NCBI RefSeq assembly: GCF_036711975.1
Contig: NC_091976.1
Span: 20,770,001-20,834,000, forward strand
Direction of reading: 5' to 3'
DNA from: Onthophagus taurus
Taxonomy: Eukaryota > Arthropoda > Insecta > Coleoptera > Scarabaeidae
DNA length: 64,000 nucleotides
Shown here: positions 34,540 through 44,986 of the stretch, piece after piece
Numbering within the stretch: position 1 is the stretch's first letter
How the letters are laid out: each line of letters opens with the position of its first letter
Notes under the pieces: generated by a model
Databases searched by the model: none
What the model saw: only the letters and a program-made list of their open reading frames with translations
Told to the model about the DNA's origin: nothing
Position numbers and translations under genes: made by a program

Positions 34540-36660
34540 AACTATGAGCTGCACGGGACCATAAAGCTTTTTAATAATTTCAGATCCCTCACAACAGCAG
34601 AACTCATTCAAGTAATGGAAGACGTTTTTATCACTCCTCCAGATGATGGTGCTGAAGATAGCGGCAATGAAGACTTCTGCAACGACATCAATAACTGAAT
34701 GATCAATAACTGGATAGCTTCAAGCGGAAGCTATGGCGAAAATGACAAATCAAGAACGGAGTTTCAGAATTGGAGACAGCGACACTGACGAAGAGTCAAA
34801 TAGTGACAACGAACCTTTGTCAGAAATGCAAAAGAAACTAGCAAAAATCCGATCTTATTTCTGGGTTTCCGAACTTTGAGAAACTGATACAATCAGCACC
34901 CATTCCTTATGATCTGGTGAAATGCTTTGAGCTTTTTCTTGATAAAGTGCTTTTTGGCCATACTACTATTATCTGCCTATTGTGTTGTTCCAAGATGTAG
35001 AATGTGGTGGGAGCTAGGAACCGAATCTTGCAATATGGCACTAGTGAATTCTATGAGAAGAAATAGATTCGAAATGATAAAAAGATAATACTGTGCAGAT
35101 AATAACAACCTTTCTCTGGGCAACAAATTTGCAAAACTACGAGAATTGATGCAAATGCTTAATTCAAAATTTTTAAATGCAAGTATGGTTCCATACTTTG
35201 GTAAGAAAAAAAAAATTTTTTAAAAGGAAAGCCGATACGATGCAGTTAAAAGATGTGGTGCCTCCGCGAACCTTTTGGGTATCTGATGAACAAAATGTAC
35301 ACAACACCGCTCTTCTTGGACTTTACACAAGCTTTCGATCGAATTTGATGGGATGGATTGAAATTCAAGATCCTTAAACTTGATTTACCACAATACCTCA
35401 AATTAATCCTTCTATCTTTTCTGACAAACCGAACCTTTTCCACCAAAATCCACGACTGCTTCTCCCCCAAATCATCAATATGAGCAGATGTTCCACAAGG
35501 CGGTGTCCTGGCCCCCATTCTTTTTAATATTTATATGCACGATATCACCCAAATTATTCAGAATGACATAGCTATATTTGCGGATGACACAGTCTTATTT
35601 ACAAAAGATGAAGATCAATTAGATAACTCAACCTATGGAATTTAGACATTAATGAACAAAAATATGCAGCAAAAATTTTTACATTAAGACATATAAGAAA
35701 CCCTCAACAATTACTTATCAACGACAAACAGATAGAGTGGAAAAACAACGAAGAAGCAGTAAAATATCTGGGGATTCATTTGGATACAAGACTCACTTGA
35801 AAATATCATATCAACTTGAAGCTAAATAAAGGTTATGGGAGACTAGCTGAATTATATAGTATCATAAACAGGAAATCTTCCCTTAAAACTTAATGCACTA
35901 TTCTAATTTACACCTCGTTAATTCGCCCAATGATGATGTACGCCCGTGAGATATGAGGAAATGCGGCAAAATCAAATCGGAAAAAGTTGTGTGTACTACA
36001 AAATAAGATACTTAGAATTGGACATTAAAACGATTCAAGAGTTTATTTCAACAAAAACCAAAAAGTTCCACGAACGACTACACATGTGTGAATCAACAGA
36101 ACTCCACAATTTGGGCAAAAGAAATATTCACAGGCGATTGTAAAGGAGATTATCCCAAGAACTACACTTATTGTAAATTATTTTTCCTCTAATCCAACCC
36201 AACCCAACCCAACCCACAAGGTGCTTAGGAGAGTGAAGGCGACCCCTCATGTTGTATAGTAGGTATATTATATAGTATATTGTGAAATAATAAAAATGCC
36301 ATGTCTAGAGCTGCTCTGGTAAATAAAAAAAAGTAAGAAAACCTATACTGGAACCAGCATTTGGTATAGGAGAGTCTGCTGTACTTGGACTGATAAAAGT
36401 CCTACCAAAACAAACTAATAACTCATTACAGGAAAAAGATACAGATGTACAAGAACTATAAAATATAATAGGATTGAAAAGTATAATACCTTCAAAAGTG
36501 GTAGAAAAGAAGGACAGAGGTGTCTATGACTATTGTACATATGTTGCCAATAAACTAACCATTACAAGCTGGCATGATAATAGAATAGTTCTGATAGTCA
36601 GTACTTATGATTCTACACTTCCAGGATGGCAACTATATAAAAAAGGACTTGGGTAAAAAA
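34540..36660 (+). mobile_element. piggyBac relic split by a LINE insertion
   Basis: The left part (34590-35210) gives LTTAELIQVMED with ITPPDDGAEDSGNED, then LVNSMRRNRFEMIKRYYCAD, NNNLSLGNKFAKLRELM and ASMVPYFG, matching the N-terminal half of piggyBac transposases. The right part (36345-36660) gives AFGIGESAVLGLIKVLPK, GVYDYCTYVANK and SWHDNRIVLIVSTYDS, matching the C-terminal half of the catalytic domain. Between them sits a Jockey-like LINE (35230-36300). Both parts are degraded. Confidence 0.75.
35230..36300 (+). mobile_element. Jockey-like LINE inserted in the piggyBac relic
   Basis: 5'-truncated LINE. RT traces appear in order: VPQGGVLAPILFNIYMHDI (about 35485-35545), IAIFADDTVLFTKDEDQ (about 35565-35615), KYLGIHLDTRL (about 35760-35795), and a thumb region with LNKGYGRLAELYSI. 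The 3' end carries a run of CCCAA units at about 36195-36215, then CACAAGGTGC, and an AT-rich tail around 36260-36320. The frame is broken in several places. Confidence 0.75.
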
Positions 36661-37006
36661 TGGAATATTTGCATTTCTGAAGAATAAGTAGTTGTGCAAA
36701 CAAAATCGCTATGCTTTCTTTAAAAAAACCAGGAGATAGTGTTGTCAAAAATGTAAAGTCAATCTGCATGAATCCTGTTTTGTTCACTTCCACACAAGAT
36801 AATGGACAATCAATAATTCCAACACATTTATTGTTAAAGTTTATGTTGATTTGATTGATTTTATTGAGAAAGTATATGGTCTTGTTCATGCTCATTGTTT
36901 CATTAATAGAACATTCAAAAAAACTAGAACCAAATATTTTCTTAAAAATAATTCTTGAAGTAAGTTGCAAACGATAAAAACTGCACCAAAATGACACTGG
37001 AGACAC
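36605..37006 (-). CDS. Unassigned ORF, possible terminal exon
   Basis: A minus-strand open frame of about 133 codons, not a shadow of a known gene except for a short overlap with the piggyBac tail. It begins after a plausible acceptor (TTTCTTTTAG near 37015) and reads ICVSPVSFWCSFYRLQ, then FFECSINETMSMNKTIYFLN, CVGIIDCPLSCVEVNKTG and LSPGFFKESIAILFAQLLIL. The spaced aromatic, Val and Cys residues recall Tudor-like or OB-like folds, but I cannot assign a family. Upstream sequence (37130-37240) has no convincing partner exon. It may be a real last exon, a pseudogene or chance. Confidence 0.3.
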   Translation of the reverse strand: MSPVSFWCSFYRLQLTSRIIFKKIFGSSFFECSINETMSMNKTIYFLNKINQININFNNKCVGIIDCPLSCVEVNKTGFMQIDFTFLTTLSPGFFKESIAILFAQLLILQKCKYSIFYPSPFLYSCHPGSVES

Positions 37007-37683
37007 ACAAATCTAAAAGAAATTAATTCAGGCATAAACAGGTTAAGAAAAAAATGTAACCTTCTTTGTATAGAAAAGTATTGAAATTCCTTTAATTAAA
37101 ATTTTATGTGTACCTGTGTTTAAAACAAGTATGACAGCCATAAGCGACGTTTTTATTATTAGATTAATTTAAATAACCGAAACCATACCATATTTGGGGG
37201 ATGAATCGCAGATGATGGAGTTATGGTGATTTCTTTAGTTAATATTTAACGATGATGAATTTCGTTAAAAGCTATAACATTTTAACGTTTGTTAGTACAA
37301 TTAAAGATATAAAAAAAGATTTTTACCTATTCGAAATGAGAAAAACTACCGAAATGAATCACAGATTTCATTAAAACATTGTTAGGTTATGTCATCATTT
37401 TGCACAATAATTTATTTAAAACCTATTTCATTACAATTAATTCTAATCCCCAATTAATTTATTAATACATAAAAGAGAAATACTAAAATCTAATTTATTT
37501 GAAATTAATTTTTTTTAATTGCGAAAATAAAAAAATATTTTCTAGTTATTTTCGTTTTAATCTAGTTATTTTAGTTCTTCGAGTTTGAATTGTTGACATC
37601 TGTCTAATTTTGAGGTTAGACCACGTTGTATACCTAATTAATATCTACAATCTAATTCAATTTTCCAGTTTAAAACAGAAAAA

Positions 37684-39660
37684 ATGGAAGATAAACGATT
37701 TGCACACATCGCAACCGATCCAAAATTCAAAAACATTCGTAAAAGCGACAAAAAAGTTAAAATAGATAAACGTTTCCAGTCTATGTTTAAAGATAAACAA
37801 TTCAAAGTGAATTATACCGTTGATAAACGTGGAAGAACTGTTAATAAATCATCTAACACCGATTTAAGAAGATACTATCATATATCTTCAGGAGAAAGTG
37901 ATTCAGAATCGGAATCACTCGATGATTCTCCATCTGAAAACGAAGATTTAAACTTAAAAGAAGATGGGGATAAAGAAGTTACAAAAAGCGTTAAGCAAAA
38001 ATTAAAAGATTTAAGTGTTGATTATGCACGAGGCGAATCCACACTTTTATCAGAAAGTTCTTCAGATGATGAAGAAAGTGATAGCGAGATATCAGATACA
38101 GATGATAAAATAGAACATAAATGGGGTGAATTAGATGCTGATGCTGAAAGAACTGATGATTCAACATACAGATTGGCTGCTTGTAACATGGATTGGGATA
38201 GAATAAGAGCCGTGGATATAATGGTTTTATTAAACTCTTTTGTTCCACAAGGTGGGCTCATTAAAAACGTTAGCATTTATCCATCCGAATTTGGAAAAGA
38301 AAGAATGAAAGAGGAAGACCTTAAAGGACCAATAGAACTTGTTGAAAACCAAGAAAACGATGAAAACAAGGATGAAAACGAAGAAGGCTCAAAATACCAT
38401 ATGGAAAAGCTAAGACAATATCAATTAAACAGATTAAAATATTATTATGCTGTGATTGTTTGTGATTCTGTGAATACAGCAAGCAAAATTTATAGTGAGT
38501 GTGATGGAATGGAATATGAATCGAGTGCAACTAAAATTGATTTAAGATTTATTCCTGATGATATGGAATTTGATGATGAGCCAAAAGAAATTTGTGAAAA
38601 ATTACCAGATATGGTTAAATATCAACCTAGATTTTTCACTACAACAGCTTTACAACAAGCTAAAGTTGATTTAACTTGGGATGAAACTAATCCTGATAGA
38701 ATTGAGATCACACAAAAGCTTGCTAAAGGAAAATTAGATGAAATTGCTCAAGAGGATCTTCAAAATTATTTAGCATCAAGCAGTGAAGATGAAGAAGATA
38801 ACGAAAATGATGATTCACAAAGTGATGATGATGATGAAAAAGAAGAAAATAATGATCCAATTGATAAATACAGAGCTTTATTAAGTGAAATTGAAAACAA
38901 AGAGAAAGAAAAAGATAAAAACGACGTTCAAATGGAAATAACTTGGGGGATTGATTTGGAGGAAAAAGCAGAAAAAATGGCTAAAAAGAAATTGGAAGAA
39001 AAAACGGAAAAAACACCGTTTCAAAAATATTTAGATAAACGAAAAGAAAAACGCAAAGAAAAGAAACAACGTAATAAAATTGATTCAAATGAAGATAATT
39101 CAAGTTTAGAAAGTGATGATATTCCCTCAGATATTGACATGAATGATCCTTATTTTGCCGAAGAATTCGATAAACCTGAATTCAAAAAGAAATCACAGAA
39201 AAAATCAAAATCAAATCGAAATGACGAAGTTAACAAACAAAACAAAGGTGATTTAGAATTGTTATTAATGGACGAAGATGACACAAAAAAGCATTTTAAT
39301 TTTAAAAACATTCAAGATAACGAAAACGAATCAAAAAGTAAAAAGAAACGCAATAAGAAGAAAAACGAACAAGTTACTAAATCCGATGATTTTGAAATTA
39401 ACGTTGAGGACGAACGATTTTCGGCTCTTTATACAAGTCATCATTTTAATATTGATCCTTCAGATCCGCATTATAAGAAAACGAAAGGGATGGAAAAGAT
39501 TATAAGTGAGAAGTTAAAACGAAGGCAAGAAGAAGATGGCGATGATGATGATAGGAAAAAGGTGAAAGTTGAAGTTAAGAAGAAAAATGCTGAGTTAAAT
39601 GTTTTAATAAAATCTGTTAAAAGAAAAACGGAAGCTTTGAAAAATAAAAAAAATAAATAG
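37684..39660 (+). CDS. ESF1: ESF1 nucleolar pre-rRNA processing protein
   Basis: Intronless gene for the nucleolar protein needed for early 18S rRNA processing (family known from yeast Esf1), 658 aa, close to yeast length. The N-terminus MEDKRFAHIATDPKFKNIRK is diagnostic. Acidic and serine-rich stretches (about residues 60-150 and 360-400) and lysine-rich stretches alternate, as usual for the family. The central RNA-binding-like domain lies at about 160-320 (NMDWDRIRAVDIMVLLNSF). The C-terminal NUC153 motif lies at about 574-602 (DERFSALYTSHHFNIDPSDP). It ends in a basic tail with RKTEALKNKKNK. The lack of introns is notable because neighbouring genes have them. A retrocopy is possible but the frame is perfect. 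Confidence 0.95.
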   Translation: MEDKRFAHIATDPKFKNIRKSDKKVKIDKRFQSMFKDKQFKVNYTVDKRGRTVNKSSNTDLRRYYHISSGESDSESESLDDSPSENEDLNLKEDGDKEVTKSVKQKLKDLSVDYARGESTLLSESSSDDEESDSEISDTDDKIEHKWGELDADAERTDDSTYRLAACNMDWDRIRAVDIMVLLNSFVPQGGLIKNVSIYPSEFGKERMKEEDLKGPIELVENQENDENKDENEEGSKYHMEKLRQYQLNRLKYYYAVIVCDSVNTASKIYSECDGMEYESSATKIDLRFIPDDMEFDDEPKEICEKLPDMVKYQPRFFTTTALQQAKVDLTWDETNPDRIEITQKLAKGKLDEIAQEDLQNYLASSSEDEEDNENDDSQSDDDDEKEENNDPIDKYRALLSEIENKEKEKDKNDVQMEITWGIDLEEKAEKMAKKKLEEKTEKTPFQKYLDKRKEKRKEKKQRNKIDSNEDNSSLESDDIPSDIDMNDPYFAEEFDKPEFKKKSQKKSKSNRNDEVNKQNKGDLELLLMDEDDTKKHFNFKNIQDNENESKSKKKRNKKKNEQVTKSDDFEINVEDERFSALYTSHHFNIDPSDPHYKKTKGMEKIISEKLKRRQEEDGDDDDRKKVKVEVKKKNAELNVLIKSVKRKTEALKNKKNK

Positions 39661-39730
39661 ATGTAATTTATTTTTTTGGTATTTAAAATTTGTCTTATTA
39701 AAACATCCACCTGTACAGTGTGTTAATTAA

Positions 39731-39838
39731 TTATCATTGCAAGTATGCAACCAATATCACAGCGCAATACGCATTGTACGGAAATTCCGTATTGCAATAA
39801 AAATACTGTGAAATTGGTTGCATACTTGCAATGATAAC
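39731..39838. mobile_element. Palindromic MITE of about 108 bp
   Basis: Just 3' of ESF1. Arms of about 30 bases pair almost perfectly: TTATCATTGCAAGTATGCAA with CCAATATCACAG at the left, CTGTGAAATTGG with TTGCATACTTGCAATGATAA at the right. A smaller inner stem (GCAATACG..CGTATTGC) lies inside. A partial relative sits at about 58910-58925 (TATGCAACCAATATTACACAG). No transposase is present. Confidence 0.75.
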
Positions 39839-40029
39839 GTCGGGTACGATTATTAACTCGCTGTAGTTCCCAAATTTTACTTAAGTTATAAAACATGGAA
39901 CTGGAATACTTCATTACCCATCTTTACCTGTTGTAGGTACTAAAAACGTTGCAGATCTCGTTATTTTAATGATTGAGTCTACTTTGTCTTAAAGAATATC
40001 TAGGTATTAGACTAAAAAGCCCGTTATTA

Positions 40030-40800
40030 TTTCGTGTTTTCATCAGTTATGAGATAATAATTGTTTGATAGGAGGTATATACCTTTCAACCACCTCCAGA
40101 TGGTGTTTGGATCTTTTTATTGACAAAATGAGAAAATGGCTCAATGAGGGATGCAAATAGACTTGAGGACCTTGACTTTGCAGACGACATTTGCCTGATT
40201 TCACAGAGATTTTATGACATGAAGCTAAAAGGAAGGTAAAGCTAAAAAATCTGAAAGATGAAGCAGCAGGAAAAAAGATCAATTTTCAAAAAATGAAGGA
40301 GTGAGGATCAATTTTGTTGAACCTAAGATAACAGCGAATGGAAGAGACTTGGAATTACTTGAAAAATTCGTGTACCTTAGAAGCATTATTGGGAGGGATG
40401 GAAGATGTGAAGAAACGAATACAGAGAGAAAATGAAGTCTTCATGTAATTATACCCTAGCAATGTAAAGTCAGTCCTCTTGTATGAGTGTGAAACACGCA
40501 AGGTGACCAAGGAAATGTCGAACAAATTACAAGTGTTCATTAATCACTGCCTACGATGCATTATGAACGTGAGGTGATCAGAGGTGATATTAAATAAAGA
40601 CTTGTCAGAGAAAACGACCCATTTGTGACCAAATCAAGCAGAGGAAATGGCGTTGGATTGGCCCTACGTTAATGAAGCCTCAACGACTAGTTGAGATGTC
40701 AGCGCTGCCTGGAACCTCCTTCGAGCACAAAGACGAAGGCCCAAGAAAGTCACTAGGAGCGTCAGAAAATAAATCAAGTTATGCTACATCCTCAATGATC
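40030..40800 (+). mobile_element. RTE-like LINE fragment
   Basis: Shifting frames give LDFADDICLISQRFYDMK (about 40170-40220), a LEKFVYLRSIIGRDG-like segment (about 40360-40400), an ETRKVTKEMSNKLQVFINHC segment (about 40490-40545), and a QRKWRWIG..LR end with RRPKKVTRS (about 40640-40760). These are the C-terminal half of an RTE-type ORF2. Many breaks. Confidence 0.7.
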
Positions 40801-41569
40801 ATATCATTTCTTATCTAGCTAATTCAATATTAAACGCTTTTGAGCATTTAGGCACCGAATTGATCACACAGCTTCAAATAATGTCTGTGTAGTCTCAATT
40901 TATGTGAGGTTTTGGTTCCGGCATTGTCAGAATTGATTTTTTTAATAGAAAGTTACAAAGAGGTTGAAGAAATTGGACAAAAGAAAAATATCGAAGAGGA
41001 AGAATCGAAAGGGGTAAGTCCATGCGCTTACGAATTAGTTTTCAAAATAACAAAAGGGTTCTACACAAGTGGCTAAATTATTCTTCGGGTTCCCTTTATA
41101 AAACAAATTTATTTCATTAAACGTTGTGTTGTGGAAATGAAAATAACTACTCGGTTAGGAATGCTGTATTTTAAATCTAGAGAAATTCAAAAAATGGATG
41201 AACTGCTTGAACTATATGATAGCATATACAGATTGGATGAGTATGCCTTATGTTAGGTTGATAATTCGTAAATATACCGATGCGACGGAAGACATTAAGA
41301 AGGAAATTTGAGCAACATTAAGCCAGGGCATGTTAAACCTACATAAATTCTAAAAGCAGGAATCATAGAAAACAGTTTGCAATACGTCTTTAAGAAATCG
41401 AAACTAATATATCGTCGGTGACACAAGAAAACCCCGTAACTCCATTTTGACACACAAGAAAATTATAAAGTAAAGTTATATTTTTTATATTTAAGATACT
41501 TTAAAATAAATTTCTTTGGTGTTTTGTCGCTTTTTATCAAAATTCGATTGATAATACACAAATGTGCAC

Positions 41570-42000
41570 ATTGAGCTTCGCTGACGACCAAGCAGGATGC
41601 ACATGACCTGGAGTTTATGTTAAAAAGACTGCACACAGACTACACAAAATGGGGTTTGGAATCAGCATTGGGAAGACTGAATACATCAATGCCCAATTCC
41701 ATAATAAAGCCTGGTGGGATAAGCACATAAATCGGAATAATAAGAACCTTATTGGAAAGACTATGGTTGAAAGTGTATTAACACATGGCTATGAGGTTTG
41801 GACGATAAACAGGGAGTTGCAAAATGTCTGCAATGGAAAGTAGCATATACAGGGTTGAAAAGAGAGGTTTGAGATAATATGGTCATCTGTTACGCATGAA
41901 AGAGGGGAGATGGCCCAAAAAAATATACCAATGCGCATCACCTGGAAGGAAAAAAAGAAGTTTAAATACATTTTTAACCAACAATTAGCAAAAATAGTGT
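41570..42000 (+). mobile_element. LINE fragment, RT thumb region
   Basis: Short degraded LINE piece: SFADDQAGC at 41577, then KWGLEISIGKTEYINAQ around 41650-41700, then KTMVESVLTHGYEVWTINRE (41757-41816). The C-terminus is lost; a YGHLLRMKEGRWPKKI-like end is visible near 41880-41930. Confidence 0.65.
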
Positions 42001-42129
42001 CATAAAAAATGTGATGAATGGCTGATTTCAGTTCTTGTTGGAGATGATTTAATGACACAAATATTATTGGAACACTAAACTTTAGCTTGTATTGCACAGA
42101 TCCGTCGGGGTCATATTTAACGGCTCTTA

Positions 42130-42917
42130 AGCTGGCCATTCATGGGCGTTCCATCTAGCCATATGGAACGATAGCACTCCAATAGAGCTACGTGAATTTG
42201 GAATCCTCATGTGATTGGAATTGAGTGATGAGACGAGTTGGAATTCCATCCGGACAAACGTCCATCACTCCATTCCAAAATGCTATTGCTCTAACTCATC
42301 GTTTTCTCATTCTATCGAATGAGAAAACGCGCAACAGACTGTTGACACGATGGAACGTTGGAGCAATCGTGAGTATCAAAGCGCGACTATTTTTTGTCCT
42401 TTTTGTGTACTAAACCTTGATAAGTCATAAGCGCTGGATTGAAATAACTGTGACAAATTTGAGCTCTTCATAATTCAAACTTGTGGCTAAAAATCGCAAA
42501 CTTGCGGCAAGCCTCTCATGAGGGCTAATACTTTCCCTCATATTGGTATCTATTTTCTGAATTAACGGCGTTACCAAACGAAGTAGTTGGAAATAACAGT
42601 GTTCATTCATCCTCAAATAATTCCTCCAGTCAGAAGATTCCAAGGTTAATTTATTAGGCAAATTAATATGAGTGTGTCTTCTTCTATTGTTTCACCCATC
42701 TTTTTTTTGGGTTTTCTCTTTTTTAAGTACAGACAAACAGATGTAGATAACATGAGAAAATTTTCATCCATATTGCGAAAATTAAAAAATGCCAGTATAG
42801 TACGAACTACTGCGGCAGAGTGATTGGAATGGACTGATTGAAATGTTCGTGAATGATCCCTAAAATTACTGCTCACTTTTTGATCACTTCATCAGAGTGA
42901 TTTTCGAATGGCCAGCT
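42130..42917 (-). mobile_element. PIF/Harbinger element with intact ends
   Basis: A 788-bp element bounded by 12-bp perfect inverted repeats (AGCTGGCCATTC at 42130-42141, GAATGGCCAGCT at 42906-42917) and flanked on both sides by TTA (42127-42129 and 42918-42920), the 3-bp target duplication typical of PIF/Harbinger. On the minus strand 42425-42661 encodes the N-terminal half of a HARBI-like transposase (NYLRMNEHCYFQLLRLVTPL, then SPHERLAASLRFLATSLNYE). The catalytic half is missing, so this is an internally deleted, non-autonomous copy. Confidence 0.88.
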
Positions 42918-42920
42918 TTA

Positions 42921-44980
42921 TATCTGTGACAGTAAGATCGCCAGTTTTCATGCCAGGCCGATTTGACGAGAAAAACTTTAATTGTTTGAAACTTTAAAAA
43001 AAAACTGCTTGCATACAAATGGAATGCAACTTTCTCTGAATAGAAACTCCATTTGAGTGTGACTACAATCTAAGTATCTTTGCACTGTGATTTCAAATTA
43101 GCTTCGCAAAATTTAAAAGCGTGTCCTAACGTAGAATTGCGTTTCTTTTTTTTTTATACCAGTCTTGTTTGCAAAGTCCATATAGTTCACACTTGGATTT
43201 CCAGATAGCTTCTAATTACAGTTTATTTGTACGCTCGGCAATAATGTGATGTCATCATAAGTAATTCAATGAGAAAGTCCTCCAAATTCCTCACTTTGCA
43301 CCATTCTTTCATCAGGGTCGTCGTCAATCGCTTTTTGAACATTACTCTTATTTTTAATCCAAGTCAATCCCATTTTATCGCCAATATCTAATGTTTGTAA
43401 AATAATTTTTTTACAAACACGAGTAGTTCATTTCCTACTTTCTAGTTGTATTCCAAAGAAGTCTCTAGTTCTATTTGGAGTAACATGTTCTGTCAACAAG
43501 CAAGTAAAAAGACGTTTTTTAACACAACTTCTCTCCCAGGATTCCTTGAAAATGTCTTCTTTCGTGACATTTTCATTTTTCTTCTGCAAATGTAAACAAA
43601 TGATTACGTGTTATTTTGGACGGCTAAGTGAAATACAACTTCTGTAGGGTTATAAGAGTGAAGACTAGCAATGTCAAAGACACTCAGAAATAAATAAGTA
43701 ACATTTCAAAAAGCAAGAAAGAAAAAACTTTAACACCAAAACAAAATGTTTTTAATATTTTTTATTGTTTCCTGTTAATTTCGCATTTTAATGATTTTTC
43801 CGCTCGATAAAACACAAAATTTATTAAAAAAAAAGAGGACAAATTCTTTAGTTTAATGTATGTAATCAATATTTTTATCTATTGCACGTTAGTTTCTTTG
43901 TTAAATAACACGCTATTATTTAAGATGTCCTCGAAAATCGTCTCGATTTCGTAGCATTTCACAATTTTTTTTTAATTCAATTGATTATATCTTAAATAAT
44001 GTACAGTGTGATGTATTTACAAGATTATACATATTTATAGAGTAAATACAGTTTATTAAAAAAATCATTTTGATCAAAAAAAATCTTGTTTTAATAATCT
44101 AAACTGTTAACACGTTGAATGTTAAATTTCAACGGTTTAGAGATAAATTTATTTTTGAACAAGATTATTTTTATTAATAAAACTGTCTTTTGCGCTGGGA
44201 GAGGGGTATAATAAGAAGAAAACGGAAAAATATAACATCAAACACTTAATATTATGCCTTTTTAACTATACATGATATTTTTTCCGCGCAATTTTCTTTT
44301 AAACGGATTTTTTGGGAAGAAATAAGACCTTTTTGTTTTATACAACGAATACGGTGTTTATAATAGGATTAAATGGCCCTTTTTATGTAAATAAACTATT
44401 TAGTCGATTATAATCCAAGCATATTTAGTTTTTATCTAGTTTAGTTCCATTTCTTTTGTTTAAATACATCCAGATTAGATTCTTTTTTAAATTAATATGG
44501 TCACAATTGATGAAATTTAATTTAATAAATTGTTTAATAAAATTAATAAATTAAAAATTCCAAAATAAAAAAATCCTTTGGAAAAAATTAACCTACCAGT
44601 ACAAAAAAAAAGAGAAAAACAATTTAAATAATCTAACAAATTTCTCTAATAATAATTAATAATCATAAAAAATATATATAGATGTAAAAACAAACCTATC
44701 TTATAGAAAAATTAAGATAAAACAACTCAAAAACAAAGTAAAGTCCTTCAAGTAACATAAATATTAATAGAAGAAAATCTATATACAAATTACTTTTTGA
44801 AAGAAAAAGGAAATCTCTGTATTTCGGAAAGAAAGGGAAAAAAATATAAAATAATAACTCATTTTTTTCTTCTTTTCCTAATTAATTAAACTTGACGATA
44901 ATAGATACCCTGAGTAAATGGCGCACAACAAGACGATCACCTTCAATAAAAAAAATTTTACCCTCCCATTCTTGATGTTC
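42921..44980. other. AT-rich intergenic stretch before NAA30
   Basis: No ORF of interest. The stretch from about 43800 to 44900 is extremely AT-rich and is probably in part the 3' UTR of NAA30, which ends at 44987. Confidence 0.45.
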
Positions 44981-44986
44981 TCGATC

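Noticed and set aside
36190-36215. CCCAA run as a telomere-like repeat
   Set aside because: Insect telomere repeat is TTAGG/CCTAA; this run lacks the T and fits a LINE 3' end.
37991-38530. Minus-strand ORFs opposite ESF1
   Set aside because: Shadows of the acidic and lysine-rich ESF1 coding sequence.
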